A model generated the notes under the pieces. It saw nothing but the letters and a program-made list of their open reading frames with translations. It ran no database searches and was not told where the DNA came from. Shown here one piece after another: positions 1-7,894 of a stretch of 36,638 nucleotides of DNA (position 1 is its first letter; every line of letters starts with the position of its first letter). Origin of the DNA: a virus. The stretch spans positions 1 to 36,638 of IMG/VR virus record IMGVR_UViG_3300027824_000008. One strand, 5' to 3'. A program made the translations under genes and the position numbers.

Positions 1-96
1 CGCTCCAGTGCTTCCAGTCGCTCCAGTGCTTCCAGTCGCTCCAGTGCTTCCAGTCGCTCCAGTGCTTCCAGTCGCTCCAGTGCTTCCAGTCGCTCC
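1..96. repeat. 18-bp tandem repeat in the collagen-like gene
   Basis: CGCTCCAGTGCTTCCAGT (plus strand) is repeated exactly 5.3 times and continues out of the window. Each unit encodes the hexapeptide GATGST on the minus strand. The copies are identical at the nucleotide level, while the neighbouring triplets (97-240) encode similar residues with varied codons. This suggests recent expansion by slippage or recombination. The length is likely to vary between isolates and could be miscounted in a short-read assembly. Confidence 0.95.
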
Positions 97-318
97 CGTG
101 GAACCGTTCGAGCCGGTAGCTCCCGTGCTGCCCGTACTACCTGTCGAGCCTGTAGCACCCGTACTGCCCGTAGGGCCTGTCGACCCCGTTGCTCCGCCCG
201 CAGGCCCAGTCGGTCCGGTGGGTCCGGTGATGCCCGTTCCTCCACCGCCTCCTCCTACTGACCTAGGAATCGGGTAGGTGTCGGCAGCGAAGCTCACACG
301 ACTGGTGGCACGACTCAT
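1..318 (-). CDS. Collagen-like Gly-X-Y repeat protein (3' end outside the window)
   Basis: From an ATG at 318, which follows an in-frame TAG, 106 codons are visible and the frame runs off the window edge. After about 20 non-repetitive residues and a Gly5 stretch, the protein becomes strict Gly-X-Y triplets rich in Thr, Ser, Ala and Pro (GPT, GPA, GST, GAT). At the DNA level this ends in an 18-bp tandem array encoding GATGST. Gly-X-Y proteins of this kind form collagen-like triple helices and are known from phage tail fibres and bacterial surface filaments. Thr-rich triplets are also typical O-glycosylation targets, which fits the glycosyltransferase operon immediately upstream. The tip or anchor domain lies outside the window. 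I am sure of the collagen-like repeat but not of the cellular role. Confidence 0.85.
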   Translation of the reverse strand, partial: MSRATSRVSFAADTYPIPRSVGGGGGGTGITGPTGPTGPAGGATGSTGPTGSTGATGSTGSTGSTGATGSNGSTGATGSTGATGSTGATGSTGATGSTGATGSTGA

Positions 319-410
319 GTCTCGGTTGTACCGCTACATGCGTTGGCGGTCTACAGCGCCAGTCGTTTCGCAGTTTCAACGCCGAAAGTTTGCATCACGC
401 AACAGAAGAC

Positions 411-428
411 CGACAGGGAAGCCACGGA
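411..428 (+). repeat. Dispersed 18-bp element, copy 1
   Basis: CGACAGGGAAGCCACGGA, an exact match to the consensus of a family found at 8190, 9588, 13583, 22002, 22031, 32073 and 32170. This copy lies just past the stop of the small membrane gene at 433, in the 114-base gap before the collagen-like gene. The rest of that gap (319-410) holds only a weak promoter-like TTGAAA-N18-TGTAGA on the minus strand and nothing else I recognise. Confidence 0.8.
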
Positions 429-432
429 GGAG

Positions 433-585
433 TTAGTTCAGGTGCATCCCGTGAGGCTGCGTTTGCGTGTGCGAAACGTCGCTCGTGCAAGACAAGATCG
501 TCATGCCGGCGGCAAGGCTAAGAGCCAGAGCGACAACGCCCCACTCGAGCGTCATGTAGAGCACTTCGTTCACGAAACGGCGCAT
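433..585 (-). CDS. Small single-span membrane protein (50 aa), unknown
   Basis: The reading frame extends further upstream, but only from 585 does it look like a protein. The ATG at 585 has a GAGG seven bases upstream and overlaps the end of the glycosyltransferase gene by 16 bases. The peptide starts MRRFVNEVLYM and has one hydrophobic segment (about residues 14-31, WGVVALALSLAAGMTIL) followed by a polar Ser/Thr/His tail. A second ATG at 555 would give a 40-residue version that keeps the membrane segment. No family is recognisable. Its place between a glycan operon and a collagen-like gene is compatible with a small envelope or holin-like role, but that is a guess. Confidence 0.5.
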   Translation of the reverse strand: MRRFVNEVLYMTLEWGVVALALSLAAGMTILSCTSDVSHTQTQPHGMHLN

Positions 586-1901
586 CCGAGGGCCTCGAGT
601 CTTTCCTTGCTGTGCCGGAGGTTCTCTTGGAGCCGAGGAACTTCGCTCTCGAGGATGCCTCCGTGGTCGAGTAGCTGCGTGTTGATGTCGAGCGACTCGG
701 CGAACCGACCGGTGTAGAAGGCAGCGAGTGCGAGCTCGTCGAATATGCGCCACGCGTAGATGTCGTGATCGACGAAGAGTCCCATGGGCTGGTGGATGGT
801 CGAGCCGGCCTTGGCGTAGACGTAGGCGAGCGCGAAGCGGTCCTTCAGGCGGTAGTATTTGGCGAGGTAGTACATCGGCTCAGCGCCGCGTTGAGGCAGA
901 AACTCGTACGCCTTGATGTAGGCGTCTAGGATCGTGCGCTCTCCTGCTTTGAGGTTCTCTTGGAGCTTGCCGATCTCGAGCAGCGACACGAACACCTCCT
1001 CATAGTAGGAGCCCATCGTCGCGCGCCGTTCGTACGCCTTGAGCGCCTTCTGGTAGAACTTGGCCGCTTCTTGGACGCGCTCGATCCGTTCCTGGATGGT
1101 GCCGCCTGGCTTGCCGAGTAGGACGATAGCTGTGTCTCGGTAGCTCTGCGCGAGGTAGAAAGCATAGCGCGGAGCCAGGTGACTACTCGGGTCCTTGAGA
1201 AGCTCGGCCTTCAGTAGCTCTGCATCGCGCTTGTACTTGATGACGGGGTCTCTTCCGCGCACTCCACCACCGACGACGCGGTAGGTGATGCCGTCGATGA
1301 AGCCGACCGTTTGCTCTCCATGCTTGTGCAGGTACTCGTGGAGTATGCTCTCGAAAAAGTAGCCCACGTCGTTCTTGAAGACGTGAGGACGCGGCATCGT
1401 GATGTTGTCGTACTTGACCGCGAGATCGTACTTGTCGAGCGTGAGCTCAGGCAGCGCGTAGCCCTCCGGGACTTCGACGACATCGTCGGCGTCGAGCATG
1501 AGGTTGTAGGCTGCCTTGCCCTTCGCGAGATTGATCATCTCGGTACGGTTGTGCGCGAAGTTCTTCCACGGGCGCTCATGAAGCTCGCCCGGGATGTCTT
1601 TCATCACCTCGCGAATGATCTCCTTGGTTCGATCTGTTGAGCCTGTATCGACGATGGACCACGAGCTGATGAGCGGGAGCGTGGATCGAAGACATCGCTC
1701 GATGACCGACTCCTCGTCCTTCACGATCATCACGAGACACATGGTCACGCTGTGTTTTGCGCGCGTTGAAGACGGTGCGAGCGAAACGACGTTCGGAGTC
1801 TCGAGCGCAATGACTGCGCCGCCTGTTGCACCGTGCGCGCCTATCGGGCTGGTGGAGCTTTCTGCGCCTATCGGGCCAGAAGTCGTATCGACGTTGGTCA
1901 T
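570..1901 (-). CDS. GT2 glycosyltransferase with C-terminal helical (TPR-like) region
   Basis: 443 aa. The GT-A core begins near residue 54 with MCLVMIVKDEE, followed by VDTGSTD (84-90, nucleotide binding) and the metal-binding DADD (137-140). These are hallmarks of family 2 inverting transferases. From about residue 215 the protein is helical, with repeated Tyr/Ala-rich motifs resembling tetratricopeptide repeats, a common architecture for this subgroup. The first 50 residues are low-complexity and hold Gly-X-Y-like triplets (GPIGAE, SPIGAH, GATGGA). The donor is probably a UDP-sugar and the acceptor is unknown. The gene starts inside the stop of wecB (ATGA overlap, 1898-1901). A later start at codon 54 would remove the odd N-terminus, but the ATG at 1901 is placed as translational coupling predicts. 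Confidence 0.85.
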   Translation of the reverse strand: MTNVDTTSGPIGAESSTSPIGAHGATGGAVIALETPNVVSLAPSSTRAKHSVTMCLVMIVKDEESVIERCLRSTLPLISSWSIVDTGSTDRTKEIIREVMKDIPGELHERPWKNFAHNRTEMINLAKGKAAYNLMLDADDVVEVPEGYALPELTLDKYDLAVKYDNITMPRPHVFKNDVGYFFESILHEYLHKHGEQTVGFIDGITYRVVGGGVRGRDPVIKYKRDAELLKAELLKDPSSHLAPRYAFYLAQSYRDTAIVLLGKPGGTIQERIERVQEAAKFYQKALKAYERRATMGSYYEEVFVSLLEIGKLQENLKAGERTILDAYIKAYEFLPQRGAEPMYYLAKYYRLKDRFALAYVYAKAGSTIHQPMGLFVDHDIYAWRIFDELALAAFYTGRFAESLDINTQLLDHGGILESEVPRLQENLRHSKERLEALGCAVS

Positions 1902-2950
1902 GGCGTCTTCCTCAGCAAATCGTTCGCGATTCGTTCGCTAGCTTGGCCGTCGCCGAAGAGATACCTCGGTACGGCCATCTGCGCACGGACGTGGGGTTCG
2001 GTGTGAAGTCGAATCACTTCTCGCACGATCAAGTCTTCGTCGAAACCTACGAACCGCGCTGCTCCGGCTTCGATGGCCTCCGGCCTCTCGGTTGTCGCGC
2101 GTGCTACGAGAACCGGAATGCCGAAGGTTGGTGCCTCTTCTTGGATGCCGCCGGAGTCCGTGAGGACGCACATCGAGTGGCACATCGTGGCCAGGAGGTC
2201 TGTGTATCCGAGCGGATCGATGAGCTGGATCTGAGGCTGGCCACGAAGCATGGCCTCGAGCGTGCGACGCACGTTGGGGTTCGGGTGCATCGGCAAGACC
2301 ACGTTCAAGTCAGTCGTCTTCACGATCCGCAGTAACGCTCTGCACACCTGCTCGATGGGAGCTCCGAACGATTCGCGGCGGTGGATCGTCACCAGGATGA
2401 ACGGCGGCTTTCCGTGCGACCTTCCCAATCCAGCACGCATCGCAGCGTCGATGCCCGTGTTGCCCGTGATCAGGATGTCGCTCTGGAGACGGCCCTCACG
2501 GATCAAGTTCTCTTTGGCGCGCATCGTAGGCGCGTACAGGCGTGTCGCGATGCGGTCGATCATCTGTCGGTAGCCCTCTTCGGGGAAGGGCGCTTCGAGA
2601 TCGTAAGTGCGAAGGCCCGCCTCGACGTGCCCGATGGAGATCTTGCGCTGGAAGGCTACGAGCGAAGCTGCAAAGGCAGTGGCCGTGTCACCCTGCACGA
2701 GCACCCACTCTGTCGAAGCATCGAGCTCCTCATCGATGCGCTTGAGCGCGCGAGCGATGAACGCAGTGGGCGTCTGGTTGGGCTCCATGAGTTCGAGCGC
2801 GACGTCGGCCTTCAGCGCCACCGCATCGAGCAGCTCCTGGTGTTGCCCGGTGCAAATCGCGCGAACCTGGCTACTTCGAGATCGAAGCTCATCGACGACC
2901 GGAGCGAGCTTGATCGCTTCGGGGCGGGTTCCGTACACAACGGTGATCAC
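1898..2950 (-). CDS. wecB: UDP-N-acetylglucosamine 2-epimerase (non-hydrolysing)
   Basis: 350 aa, close to the usual 370 aa of the family. It converts UDP-GlcNAc to UDP-ManNAc in the cytoplasm, supplying ManNAc or ManNAcA for surface glycans. Visible signatures are the N-terminal VYGTRPEAIKLAPVV, the central GHVEAGLRT followed by PFPEEGYR, and the C-terminal TDSGGIQEEAP nucleotide-binding segment. Translation starts at a GTG (2950) with AAGGAG eight bases upstream. The gene ends in an ATGA overlap with the downstream glycosyltransferase. It is the only sugar-nucleotide enzyme in this glycan cluster, so the other donors must come from the host or from genes outside the window. Confidence 0.93.
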   Translation of the reverse strand: MITVVYGTRPEAIKLAPVVDELRSRSSQVRAICTGQHQELLDAVALKADVALELMEPNQTPTAFIARALKRIDEELDASTEWVLVQGDTATAFAASLVAFQRKISIGHVEAGLRTYDLEAPFPEEGYRQMIDRIATRLYAPTMRAKENLIREGRLQSDILITGNTGIDAAMRAGLGRSHGKPPFILVTIHRRESFGAPIEQVCRALLRIVKTTDLNVVLPMHPNPNVRRTLEAMLRGQPQIQLIDPLGYTDLLATMCHSMCVLTDSGGIQEEAPTFGIPVLVARATTERPEAIEAGAARFVGFDEDLIVREVIRLHTEPHVRAQMAVPRYLFGDGQASERIANDLLRKTP

Positions 2951-2953
2951 GCT

Positions 2954-3457
2954 TTACACTCCTTCCGGGAATGAGCGCACGTTCGATAGAACCGTTGTCC
3001 ACGGCGTGAATCTCTTGTAGTCGTGTTGGTGCTTGAATTTCTCGAACGAGGGTCCGTAGTTGTAGGCGGCGTCTTCCGAGTCGTGCACCACGATGAACTC
3101 GGCGCGATCCGCCAATCTGTCGATCTCCACCACTCGGCGCAGAGCCGGTGCGTGGTCGATGAAGACTACGGACCACGTTCTGCTGTCCGTGAGAGGTATC
3201 GCCGCATCCCAATCGATCACATGCACCAGCTTGTGCGTTGATGATCGTAGCGACGCGAAGCGTTCGACCCAGTTTATGTCGCTTTCGATCGTGAGTAGCT
3301 CACGACCCATAGCTGCGCACAGCGCGTGAAGAAGTGGCGTCGAGTAGTTGCCTGCTCCTACTTCCAGTACCGGCCCTGGACGTGCGATGGCTACGGCAGC
3401 GGCCAGTAGAGGTTCATGAGTACGACCAATACCGTACACATTGCTGTCGAGTGTCAT
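2954..3457 (-). CDS. Class I SAM-dependent methyltransferase-like protein
   Basis: 167 aa. The start chosen is the ATG sharing one base with the FkbM stop (TAATG at 3455-3459); a longer frame reaches 3481. A Rossmann methyltransferase motif I is clear (VLEVGAGNYSTPLL, about residues 29-42), followed by TIESDINWVERF, whose acidic residue would bind the SAM ribose, and VVFIDHAP at the motif IV position. This pattern resembles small methyltransferases that act on sugars or small molecules. With the FkbM gene upstream it gives the glycan operon two methyltransferases. The substrate cannot be told from the sequence. Confidence 0.75.
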   Translation of the reverse strand: MTLDSNVYGIGRTHEPLLAAAVAIARPGPVLEVGAGNYSTPLLHALCAAMGRELLTIESDINWVERFASLRSSTHKLVHVIDWDAAIPLTDSRTWSVVFIDHAPALRRVVEIDRLADRAEFIVVHDSEDAAYNYGPSFEKFKHQHDYKRFTPWTTVLSNVRSFPEGV

Positions 3458-4068
3458 TACGCCTCTTGCTTGCGAGTGCACAGAACTTCTTTGTGACCGT
3501 ACGCGTAAGTAAGAATGTCACTACTTGCGATGTGAGTCTTGAGCAGGTGTTCGACGAAGCGCCGGTACTTGGCCTCTCCCATCTGCCAATGGATCTCGAT
3601 GCCGATGTACTTGATTCGGCTCAAGTCCTGATCGACCAGGAAGTGGTACTCGCTCGTCTCACAATCGATCTTCATGTAGTCGACATGTCCGCCGGCACGC
3701 TCGAGCACACGCGGCAGATCAACCGTCACGACCGTGCCGACGACATCCTTCGTCCAGTCTGCATTCAACGAGTCTGTCTCGAGCCCGACGGAACCGGCTT
3801 CGTGGTTTGCGTGTTCGACGAGGCGCAACGACAAGTCAGGCGTGTGGTACACGGCTTCCATGAACCCGGTAACGCACGGCAGGTCTTTCGTCTTGCTTTT
3901 GCAGATGTTGAAGCACTGTTCGATGGGTTCGTAGAAGTGCACCTTCGAGAACTTGGCTGCGTGTTTCTCGAGAAACGATCCGACATTGGCACCGATGTCT
4001 ACGCACACACCGCCGCGAGCATCCTCGGGTACGGCGTAGTCGCCGAGGTTGAACGTCTCGATCTTCAC
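3457..4068 (-). CDS. FkbM-family methyltransferase
   Basis: 203 aa. FkbM-type enzymes O-methylate sugars or polyketide hydroxyls using SAM. The family pattern is visible: CVDIGANVGSF (SAM motif I, about residues 22-32), then VHFYEPIEQCF with the ribose-binding Glu, and VDYMKIDCETSEY, the family's characteristic second block. Translation starts at GTG 4068 in a GTGA overlap with the upstream bifunctional transferase and ends in a TAATG overlap with the next methyltransferase. FkbM genes are common in surface-polysaccharide and glycoprotein clusters, so capping or decorating a glycan chain is the likely job. Confidence 0.85.
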   Translation of the reverse strand: MKIETFNLGDYAVPEDARGGVCVDIGANVGSFLEKHAAKFSKVHFYEPIEQCFNICKSKTKDLPCVTGFMEAVYHTPDLSLRLVEHANHEAGSVGLETDSLNADWTKDVVGTVVTVDLPRVLERAGGHVDYMKIDCETSEYHFLVDQDLSRIKYIGIEIHWQMGEAKYRRFVEHLLKTHIASSDILTYAYGHKEVLCTRKQEA

Positions 4069-5429
4069 AGCTCGCCCTCTAGCGCTTCACAGTCGTAGTG
4101 ACATGCATCGTCAGTCCACACGATGCTAGCGCCAGCGGTTCGCCACAGCGGCGTCAAGTAGATGTCCCAGAACTCGTCTGGCGCAGTGGTCAACGGAATG
4201 GATGCCCATATCCATCTTCTCATGGCATAGCAGTGGCCGCCCATGTAGCCGTCGGCTCTGCCATTGTTCATGGAAGCACCGTTTTTCAGGTGCACTCGTT
4301 TTGGGACGAGGATGTCTGTAGTCGGAGGCATGCTTCGCAGGTAATCCGCGAGCGTTTCTCCCGGCGCGTGGTCGTCGTGACAGAATACTAGAATGTCTCC
4401 CGTAGCCCAGCGTGCACCGGTTTCTCGCTGCGCCAGAGCATCCCAGCGATCGTGTCGTTGAGCCGGGACGTGGACGAATCGAAAATCGGGGAACTGTTCT
4501 GTCAGTAGCTTGGGAAACACGCCTGCGATGATGACTTCATCGAACCCTTGAACGCGCGGAAGCACTTGCGTAGCCAGAAGGTCGATTCGTTGTTGGTACG
4601 TAGCGCTTCGGTAGAGATTGCGGCGCTCGCCGATGATGGGATCACCGCAAGCCGTATTGATGATCAGGCTGACGCGAGGTTTCATGGGAGCCTTATTTGT
4701 TGTGATTGCAGGCAGAGGGCAGCTTCGAGTTGCGTACGCGTTGCCTTCTATCATGTACGCTCTTGTCTTCTGTCCGTAGGACAGTTCATCGAGAGCGCTA
4801 CCGACGTCCACGTAGGTGTTGTTTGGGTTTGTGTTCCACATCACGAAGATGAGTGCTTCGGACAGTGGTCCCGCAGAGACAAGCACCAGCGTGCGATTCA
4901 AGCTTCTGCTGAAATCTCGAGCCTGCGCGAGTAGCTCAAGACGATTGTGCTCGTAGTAGAGAACGCAGTTGTCGGGCACCCGCATGCACTGCGCTACAGG
5001 AAATGGCATCCGACCAGTGCTTCCGCGCTTGTTCATGACAAGAGCTACTGGAAGATCACCGAGCTCTTGGAGGAAGTGTCTGAAGCGCGGATAGTTGGCG
5101 TTGATGAAGAGGTTGGCTGGGAACACGGGCGCGTGACGGATCTCACGACGCAGCCGCTCAAACCCGTTCATGTTGCAGCACGGACACGGGATGCCGAAGT
5201 GCGCCCAATGCTCTTGCGTTGCGAGAACTGTTCGCAGGTCCCAACCGAGAGCCGTCAGTTGGTTCGGTGCTTCCCAGAGATCGACACGACTGGCTTGCGT
5301 GTTTGGGCCTACTGCTACGCCGTCGGCCAGCATCAATTCGCCGTCGCCAAAGCGATACATCACGAACGGCTCTCGAGCCTTCATGCGCTGGAGATACTCC
5401 TCCAACACAGCTTCGAAGCTACCGCTCAT
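4065..5429 (-). CDS. Two-domain glycosyltransferase: GT-D (DUF1792) plus GT2-like domain
   Basis: 454 aa in two parts. Residues 1-245 match the GT-D fold (DUF1792), first recognised in an enzyme that glycosylates a streptococcal serine-rich adhesin: MYRFGDGEL (24-32) and the distal YVDVGSALDEL (206-216) are its signatures. Residues 250-454 form a GT-A/GT2-like domain opening with RVSLIINTACGD and carrying CHDDH (350-354) as its probable metal site. A Met at the junction (residue 249) is in frame. Such fusions often add two successive sugars to a protein. The ATG at 5429 lies 11 bases inside the preceding gene. Donor and acceptor are unknown. The GT-D link to adhesin glycosylation makes the nearby collagen-like protein a plausible acceptor. 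Confidence 0.8.
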   Translation of the reverse strand: MSGSFEAVLEEYLQRMKAREPFVMYRFGDGELMLADGVAVGPNTQASRVDLWEAPNQLTALGWDLRTVLATQEHWAHFGIPCPCCNMNGFERLRREIRHAPVFPANLFINANYPRFRHFLQELGDLPVALVMNKRGSTGRMPFPVAQCMRVPDNCVLYYEHNRLELLAQARDFSRSLNRTLVLVSAGPLSEALIFVMWNTNPNNTYVDVGSALDELSYGQKTRAYMIEGNAYATRSCPLPAITTNKAPMKPRVSLIINTACGDPIIGERRNLYRSATYQQRIDLLATQVLPRVQGFDEVIIAGVFPKLLTEQFPDFRFVHVPAQRHDRWDALAQRETGARWATGDILVFCHDDHAPGETLADYLRSMPPTTDILVPKRVHLKNGASMNNGRADGYMGGHCYAMRRWIWASIPLTTAPDEFWDIYLTPLWRTAGASIVWTDDACHYDCEALEGEL

Positions 5430-6201
5430 TGACCAGCCTCCACCCTTTGCGTCGCTGCTCGACGAAGAACCGATCCATGGCTGATCGAAACGGCATGCCT
5501 TTGGCGTCTGGCGGGTCGCTCACCCAGAGCGACTGTGCGTCATTGCCGATCTCTCCGCGAGTGCTTCCCCACAAATGCTTCTGATCTCGCGGATGCGGCG
5601 GGACGATGGTCGGGATGCCCAGATACTTCTGGAGCATGAACGAGAAGTGCATGTCCTCGCCACACAGGTTCATCGACGGATCGGGCAGCTCGCGCCAGAA
5701 CGTCGAGAGCCACTCGCGCTTGAAGAACCATGCATGTCCGACGAAGTCGACGACGGTGCGCTGGTCGTTGTTGCCGGTCCCGTACCAGCCTATCTTGACC
5801 ATGTTGGTGTGGTACCCGCACGCAGGAGAGTTGGCTGGTGGCGGATCGATGTACAGAACACCAATCGTTCCGAGCAGCGCTTCTCCAGCAGCCATTGTGG
5901 TGAGGCAGTTCTCGAACCACATTGGTCCGGGGATCGTGTCGTCATCGAAGACGCACACGTACTCGGAGGTCGCGTTGAGTGCGTACGCGAAACGCGCCCA
6001 TACACCGAAGTTCGCGTTGCTGTAGGCCGACTTGGAGTGAGCCGCGACGTCGACGTTCTGCTGGATGTCAGACGTGCCCGTCGAGTTGTGCCAGACGAGG
6101 ATCTCACTCGGCCGGATCGATTGCTCGTGCAGCGCTCGGATCTGTTCCGACAGGTTGTCAGGACGGCGGTAGCCGTTGAGCACTGCGGTGATCGTCGTCA
6201 T
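5419..6201 (-). CDS. GT2-family glycosyltransferase
   Basis: 260 aa from the ATG at 6201; a TTG two codons upstream (6207) is an alternative. The N-terminus MTTITAVLNGYRRPDNL is a typical GT-A opening, and VCVFDDDTIPG holds the DxD-type metal motif. The C-terminal part contains WFFKREWL and a conserved GEDMHFSF, where the acidic pair is the likely catalytic base region. It is the first gene of the glycan operon. The 43 bases before it (6202-6244) contain a direct repeat GCTATAC (22 bases apart) that might be promoter-related, but no clear -35 box accompanies it. No membrane segment is visible, so it is probably a cytoplasmic or peripheral transferase. Confidence 0.85.
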   Translation of the reverse strand: MTTITAVLNGYRRPDNLSEQIRALHEQSIRPSEILVWHNSTGTSDIQQNVDVAAHSKSAYSNANFGVWARFAYALNATSEYVCVFDDDTIPGPMWFENCLTTMAAGEALLGTIGVLYIDPPPANSPACGYHTNMVKIGWYGTGNNDQRTVVDFVGHAWFFKREWLSTFWRELPDPSMNLCGEDMHFSFMLQKYLGIPTIVPPHPRDQKHLWGSTRGEIGNDAQSLWVSDPPDAKGMPFRSAMDRFFVEQRRKGWRLVNER

Positions 6202-6244
6202 CGGCAACGACGTATAGCATCGGCGCTGGCTGGATGTATAGCAG

Positions 6245-6520
6245 CTACCGACGCGCGTACACGAGCCGCAGCGCCTTCATCCCAGCAGCCGTCACCTTGT
6301 AGCAGTACGCGACCTTGCCCTTGACCATCGCGCGTGCGACCGGATGGTGCAGCGAGATGCGATGACGCTTGGCGTAGCCTCGACGAACGAGTGACTCGAG
6401 CGAACGCGCCGTCGCTGCCGACCTCGGACAGACCGAGGTGTAGACGCACATGTGAACGAGTGCATCCATCTCACTGCGTGAGAAACGCGGGAGCTTGTGC
6501 ACCTTGCGCCTGGTAGCCAT
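6245..6520 (-). CDS. Unknown basic protein, possible winged helix (91 aa)
   Basis: The start at 6520 is preceded by AGGAGAAGG. The protein is rich in Arg and Lys. The part from ARSLESLVRRGYAKRH to AYCYKVTAAGMKAL reads like the recognition helix and wing of a small winged-helix DNA-binding protein: a helix, 'LVRRGYA', a beta hairpin around Val-Ala-Tyr, and 'T..GM'. No family is assigned with confidence. It lies 12 bases after the previous gene and 43 bases before the glycan operon, so a local regulator is possible. Confidence 0.6.
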   Translation of the reverse strand: MATRRKVHKLPRFSRSEMDALVHMCVYTSVCPRSAATARSLESLVRRGYAKRHRISLHHPVARAMVKGKVAYCYKVTAAGMKALRLVYARR

Positions 6521-6532
6521 GGGAGCCTTCTC

Positions 6533-6784
6533 CTATCGACGGCCGTTGCCGTTGCCGTACGGTGCTTGCTGTGGCTGCTGCGGGTACGCGGGCTGCTGCG
6601 GTTGCGGCATCTCGCACGGGTATGGATCACCGACGGTCATCGTACGCACGCGCACGCCTGCGCTCGCGAGCGTCATCTTGACCATGTCGTTCTTGAGGAG
6701 GTTCTCGATGGCGGCCTTCGCTCGAGCAGCCTCGTTGGCATCGGCGACGTCGATGATGGCGTAGAGAGGTACCGCAACGTTCAT
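6533..6784 (-). CDS. Unknown small protein with Pro/Gln-rich tail (83 aa)
   Basis: A compact N-terminal half (VPLYAIIDVADANEAARAKAA, then LLKNDMVKMTLASAGVRVRTM) alternates strand and helix and looks like a small alpha/beta domain. The last 25 residues are Pro/Gln/Tyr-rich (QQPAYPQQPQQAP) and probably disordered. No homologue is recognised. In the 65 bases upstream (6785-6849) I see TGATAAC about 19 bases before the ATG as a possible -10, but no convincing -35. Confidence 0.55.
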   Translation of the reverse strand: MNVAVPLYAIIDVADANEAARAKAAIENLLKNDMVKMTLASAGVRVRTMTVGDPYPCEMPQPQQPAYPQQPQQAPYGNGNGRR

Positions 6785-6849
6785 GGTTCTGCTTCCTGGT
6801 AGAGGTTATCACTCACACGGTACGTTGCACGACTTCACGCTGCCACCCT

Positions 6850-7863
6850 TCACGAGGATGGCCAGTTCTTCGCGAGGCCGCTGTTGGCGGCCGAGATAGC
6901 CTCAGCGCGCGTCATCAGCGAACGACGACCTGCGCCAATGCCGGCGGCGGCCCACGCTTGGGCTTGGGCGAGCGCCACGAGGACGCTAGGGCTAGGCGAA
7001 GGAGAGGGCGACGGGCTCGGGGAAGGAGCCGGAGCAGGCACGGGAACCATACCGCCGAAGAGCTCATCGAAGTCCTGCACCAGCCCAACCCAGTCGACGC
7101 CGTTGGGCGCCTTCTGCATGCCGTTGGCGATCATGTCGGGCGACAGCATGATGATGATCTCGCCGCCGGACGAAGCGACCGCGTACTGAGCGATGGCAGC
7201 GTACGTAAAAGTGCCGAACAGACCCCAGGTGTCGATCTTGACGCCCTTGCTGTCGTAGCCAGCGCCGAGGAACATGTGGCCGTTGTTCTGGTCCGCAGCC
7301 CCGGCGACGTCCCACACGAAGCCGTTGGCGCTAGGCATGTTCTGGACGTAGGCGTCTGGCAGGCCCACGGCGAAACCGTTGCCTTCGAGCAGGTAGATGG
7401 CCTGCTGGAGCTCCGTGGGGTTCGTGCCGTCGATGCTGACCCAACCGATAGGCTTGTCCCCGTTGGGATAGCCGTTCTGCACGATCCAGTTCGCAGCCGT
7501 GTTCGGATCGCAGCCGTTGTCGGTGTTCGGCTGGCCGACAATGTATCCGCCGATGGCACCGTACAGCGCGTTGATCTGGTCGATCGTCGGCTGGAACGCA
7601 GTTCCCGTGGCCTGGCCGGTCCAGATCGCGAGCTGATGGAACAACCACGCGATGACGCAGTCGCCGAGCACGTCGTTCTCGTCGACGTTCGTGAGCGCCG
7701 AAAGCAGTGACGGCGTGCCCTGCGTGTAGTCAGCCGTTGCAGGTACGACGAGCGATGCGCGCAGGTAGTTGCGCAGCTTGATGCTCGGTCCGCGCGCACG
7801 TCCCATGCGCATGCCGAACTTGACGTTTCGCTTGAGAGACGGAGCGTAAACTTCCTTGAGCAT
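6850..7863 (-). CDS. Papain-like cysteine peptidase-fold protein with (Ser-Pro) linker
   Basis: 337 aa from the ATG at 7863, chosen because AGGAG sits nine bases upstream; an in-frame start at 7893 has no such site. The pattern NDVLGDCVIAWLFHQ (Cys69 at the start of a helix) followed by NNGHMFLGAGYD (His196) and DTWG (Asp211) is the order and spacing of Cys-His-Asn/Asp in papain-like (C1/C39-type) folds. Residues 274-293 are a run of Pro, Ala and Ser-Pro repeats joining a C-terminal Ala-rich helix (294-330). There is no signal peptide. The first 45 residues are basic (KRNVKFGMRMGRARG). It may be a virion-packaged or structural protease-fold protein. Activity is inferred from fold only. Confidence 0.6.
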   Translation of the reverse strand: MLKEVYAPSLKRNVKFGMRMGRARGPSIKLRNYLRASLVVPATADYTQGTPSLLSALTNVDENDVLGDCVIAWLFHQLAIWTGQATGTAFQPTIDQINALYGAIGGYIVGQPNTDNGCDPNTAANWIVQNGYPNGDKPIGWVSIDGTNPTELQQAIYLLEGNGFAVGLPDAYVQNMPSANGFVWDVAGAADQNNGHMFLGAGYDSKGVKIDTWGLFGTFTYAAIAQYAVASSGGEIIIMLSPDMIANGMQKAPNGVDWVGLVQDFDELFGGMVPVPAPAPSPSPSPSPSPSPSVLVALAQAQAWAAAGIGAGRRSLMTRAEAISAANSGLAKNWPSS

Positions 7864-7894
7864 GCGAGGCGTTCTCCTGCCGGCGGTTGGCAAG

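Noticed and set aside
1-96. CRISPR array
   Set aside because: The 18-bp units are perfectly tandem with no spacers and form part of a coding sequence.
8-277. A proline-rich open frame on the plus strand (89 aa)
   Set aside because: It is the mirror of the Gly-X-Y repeat on the minus strand; the minus frame has a clear start and a real protein pattern.
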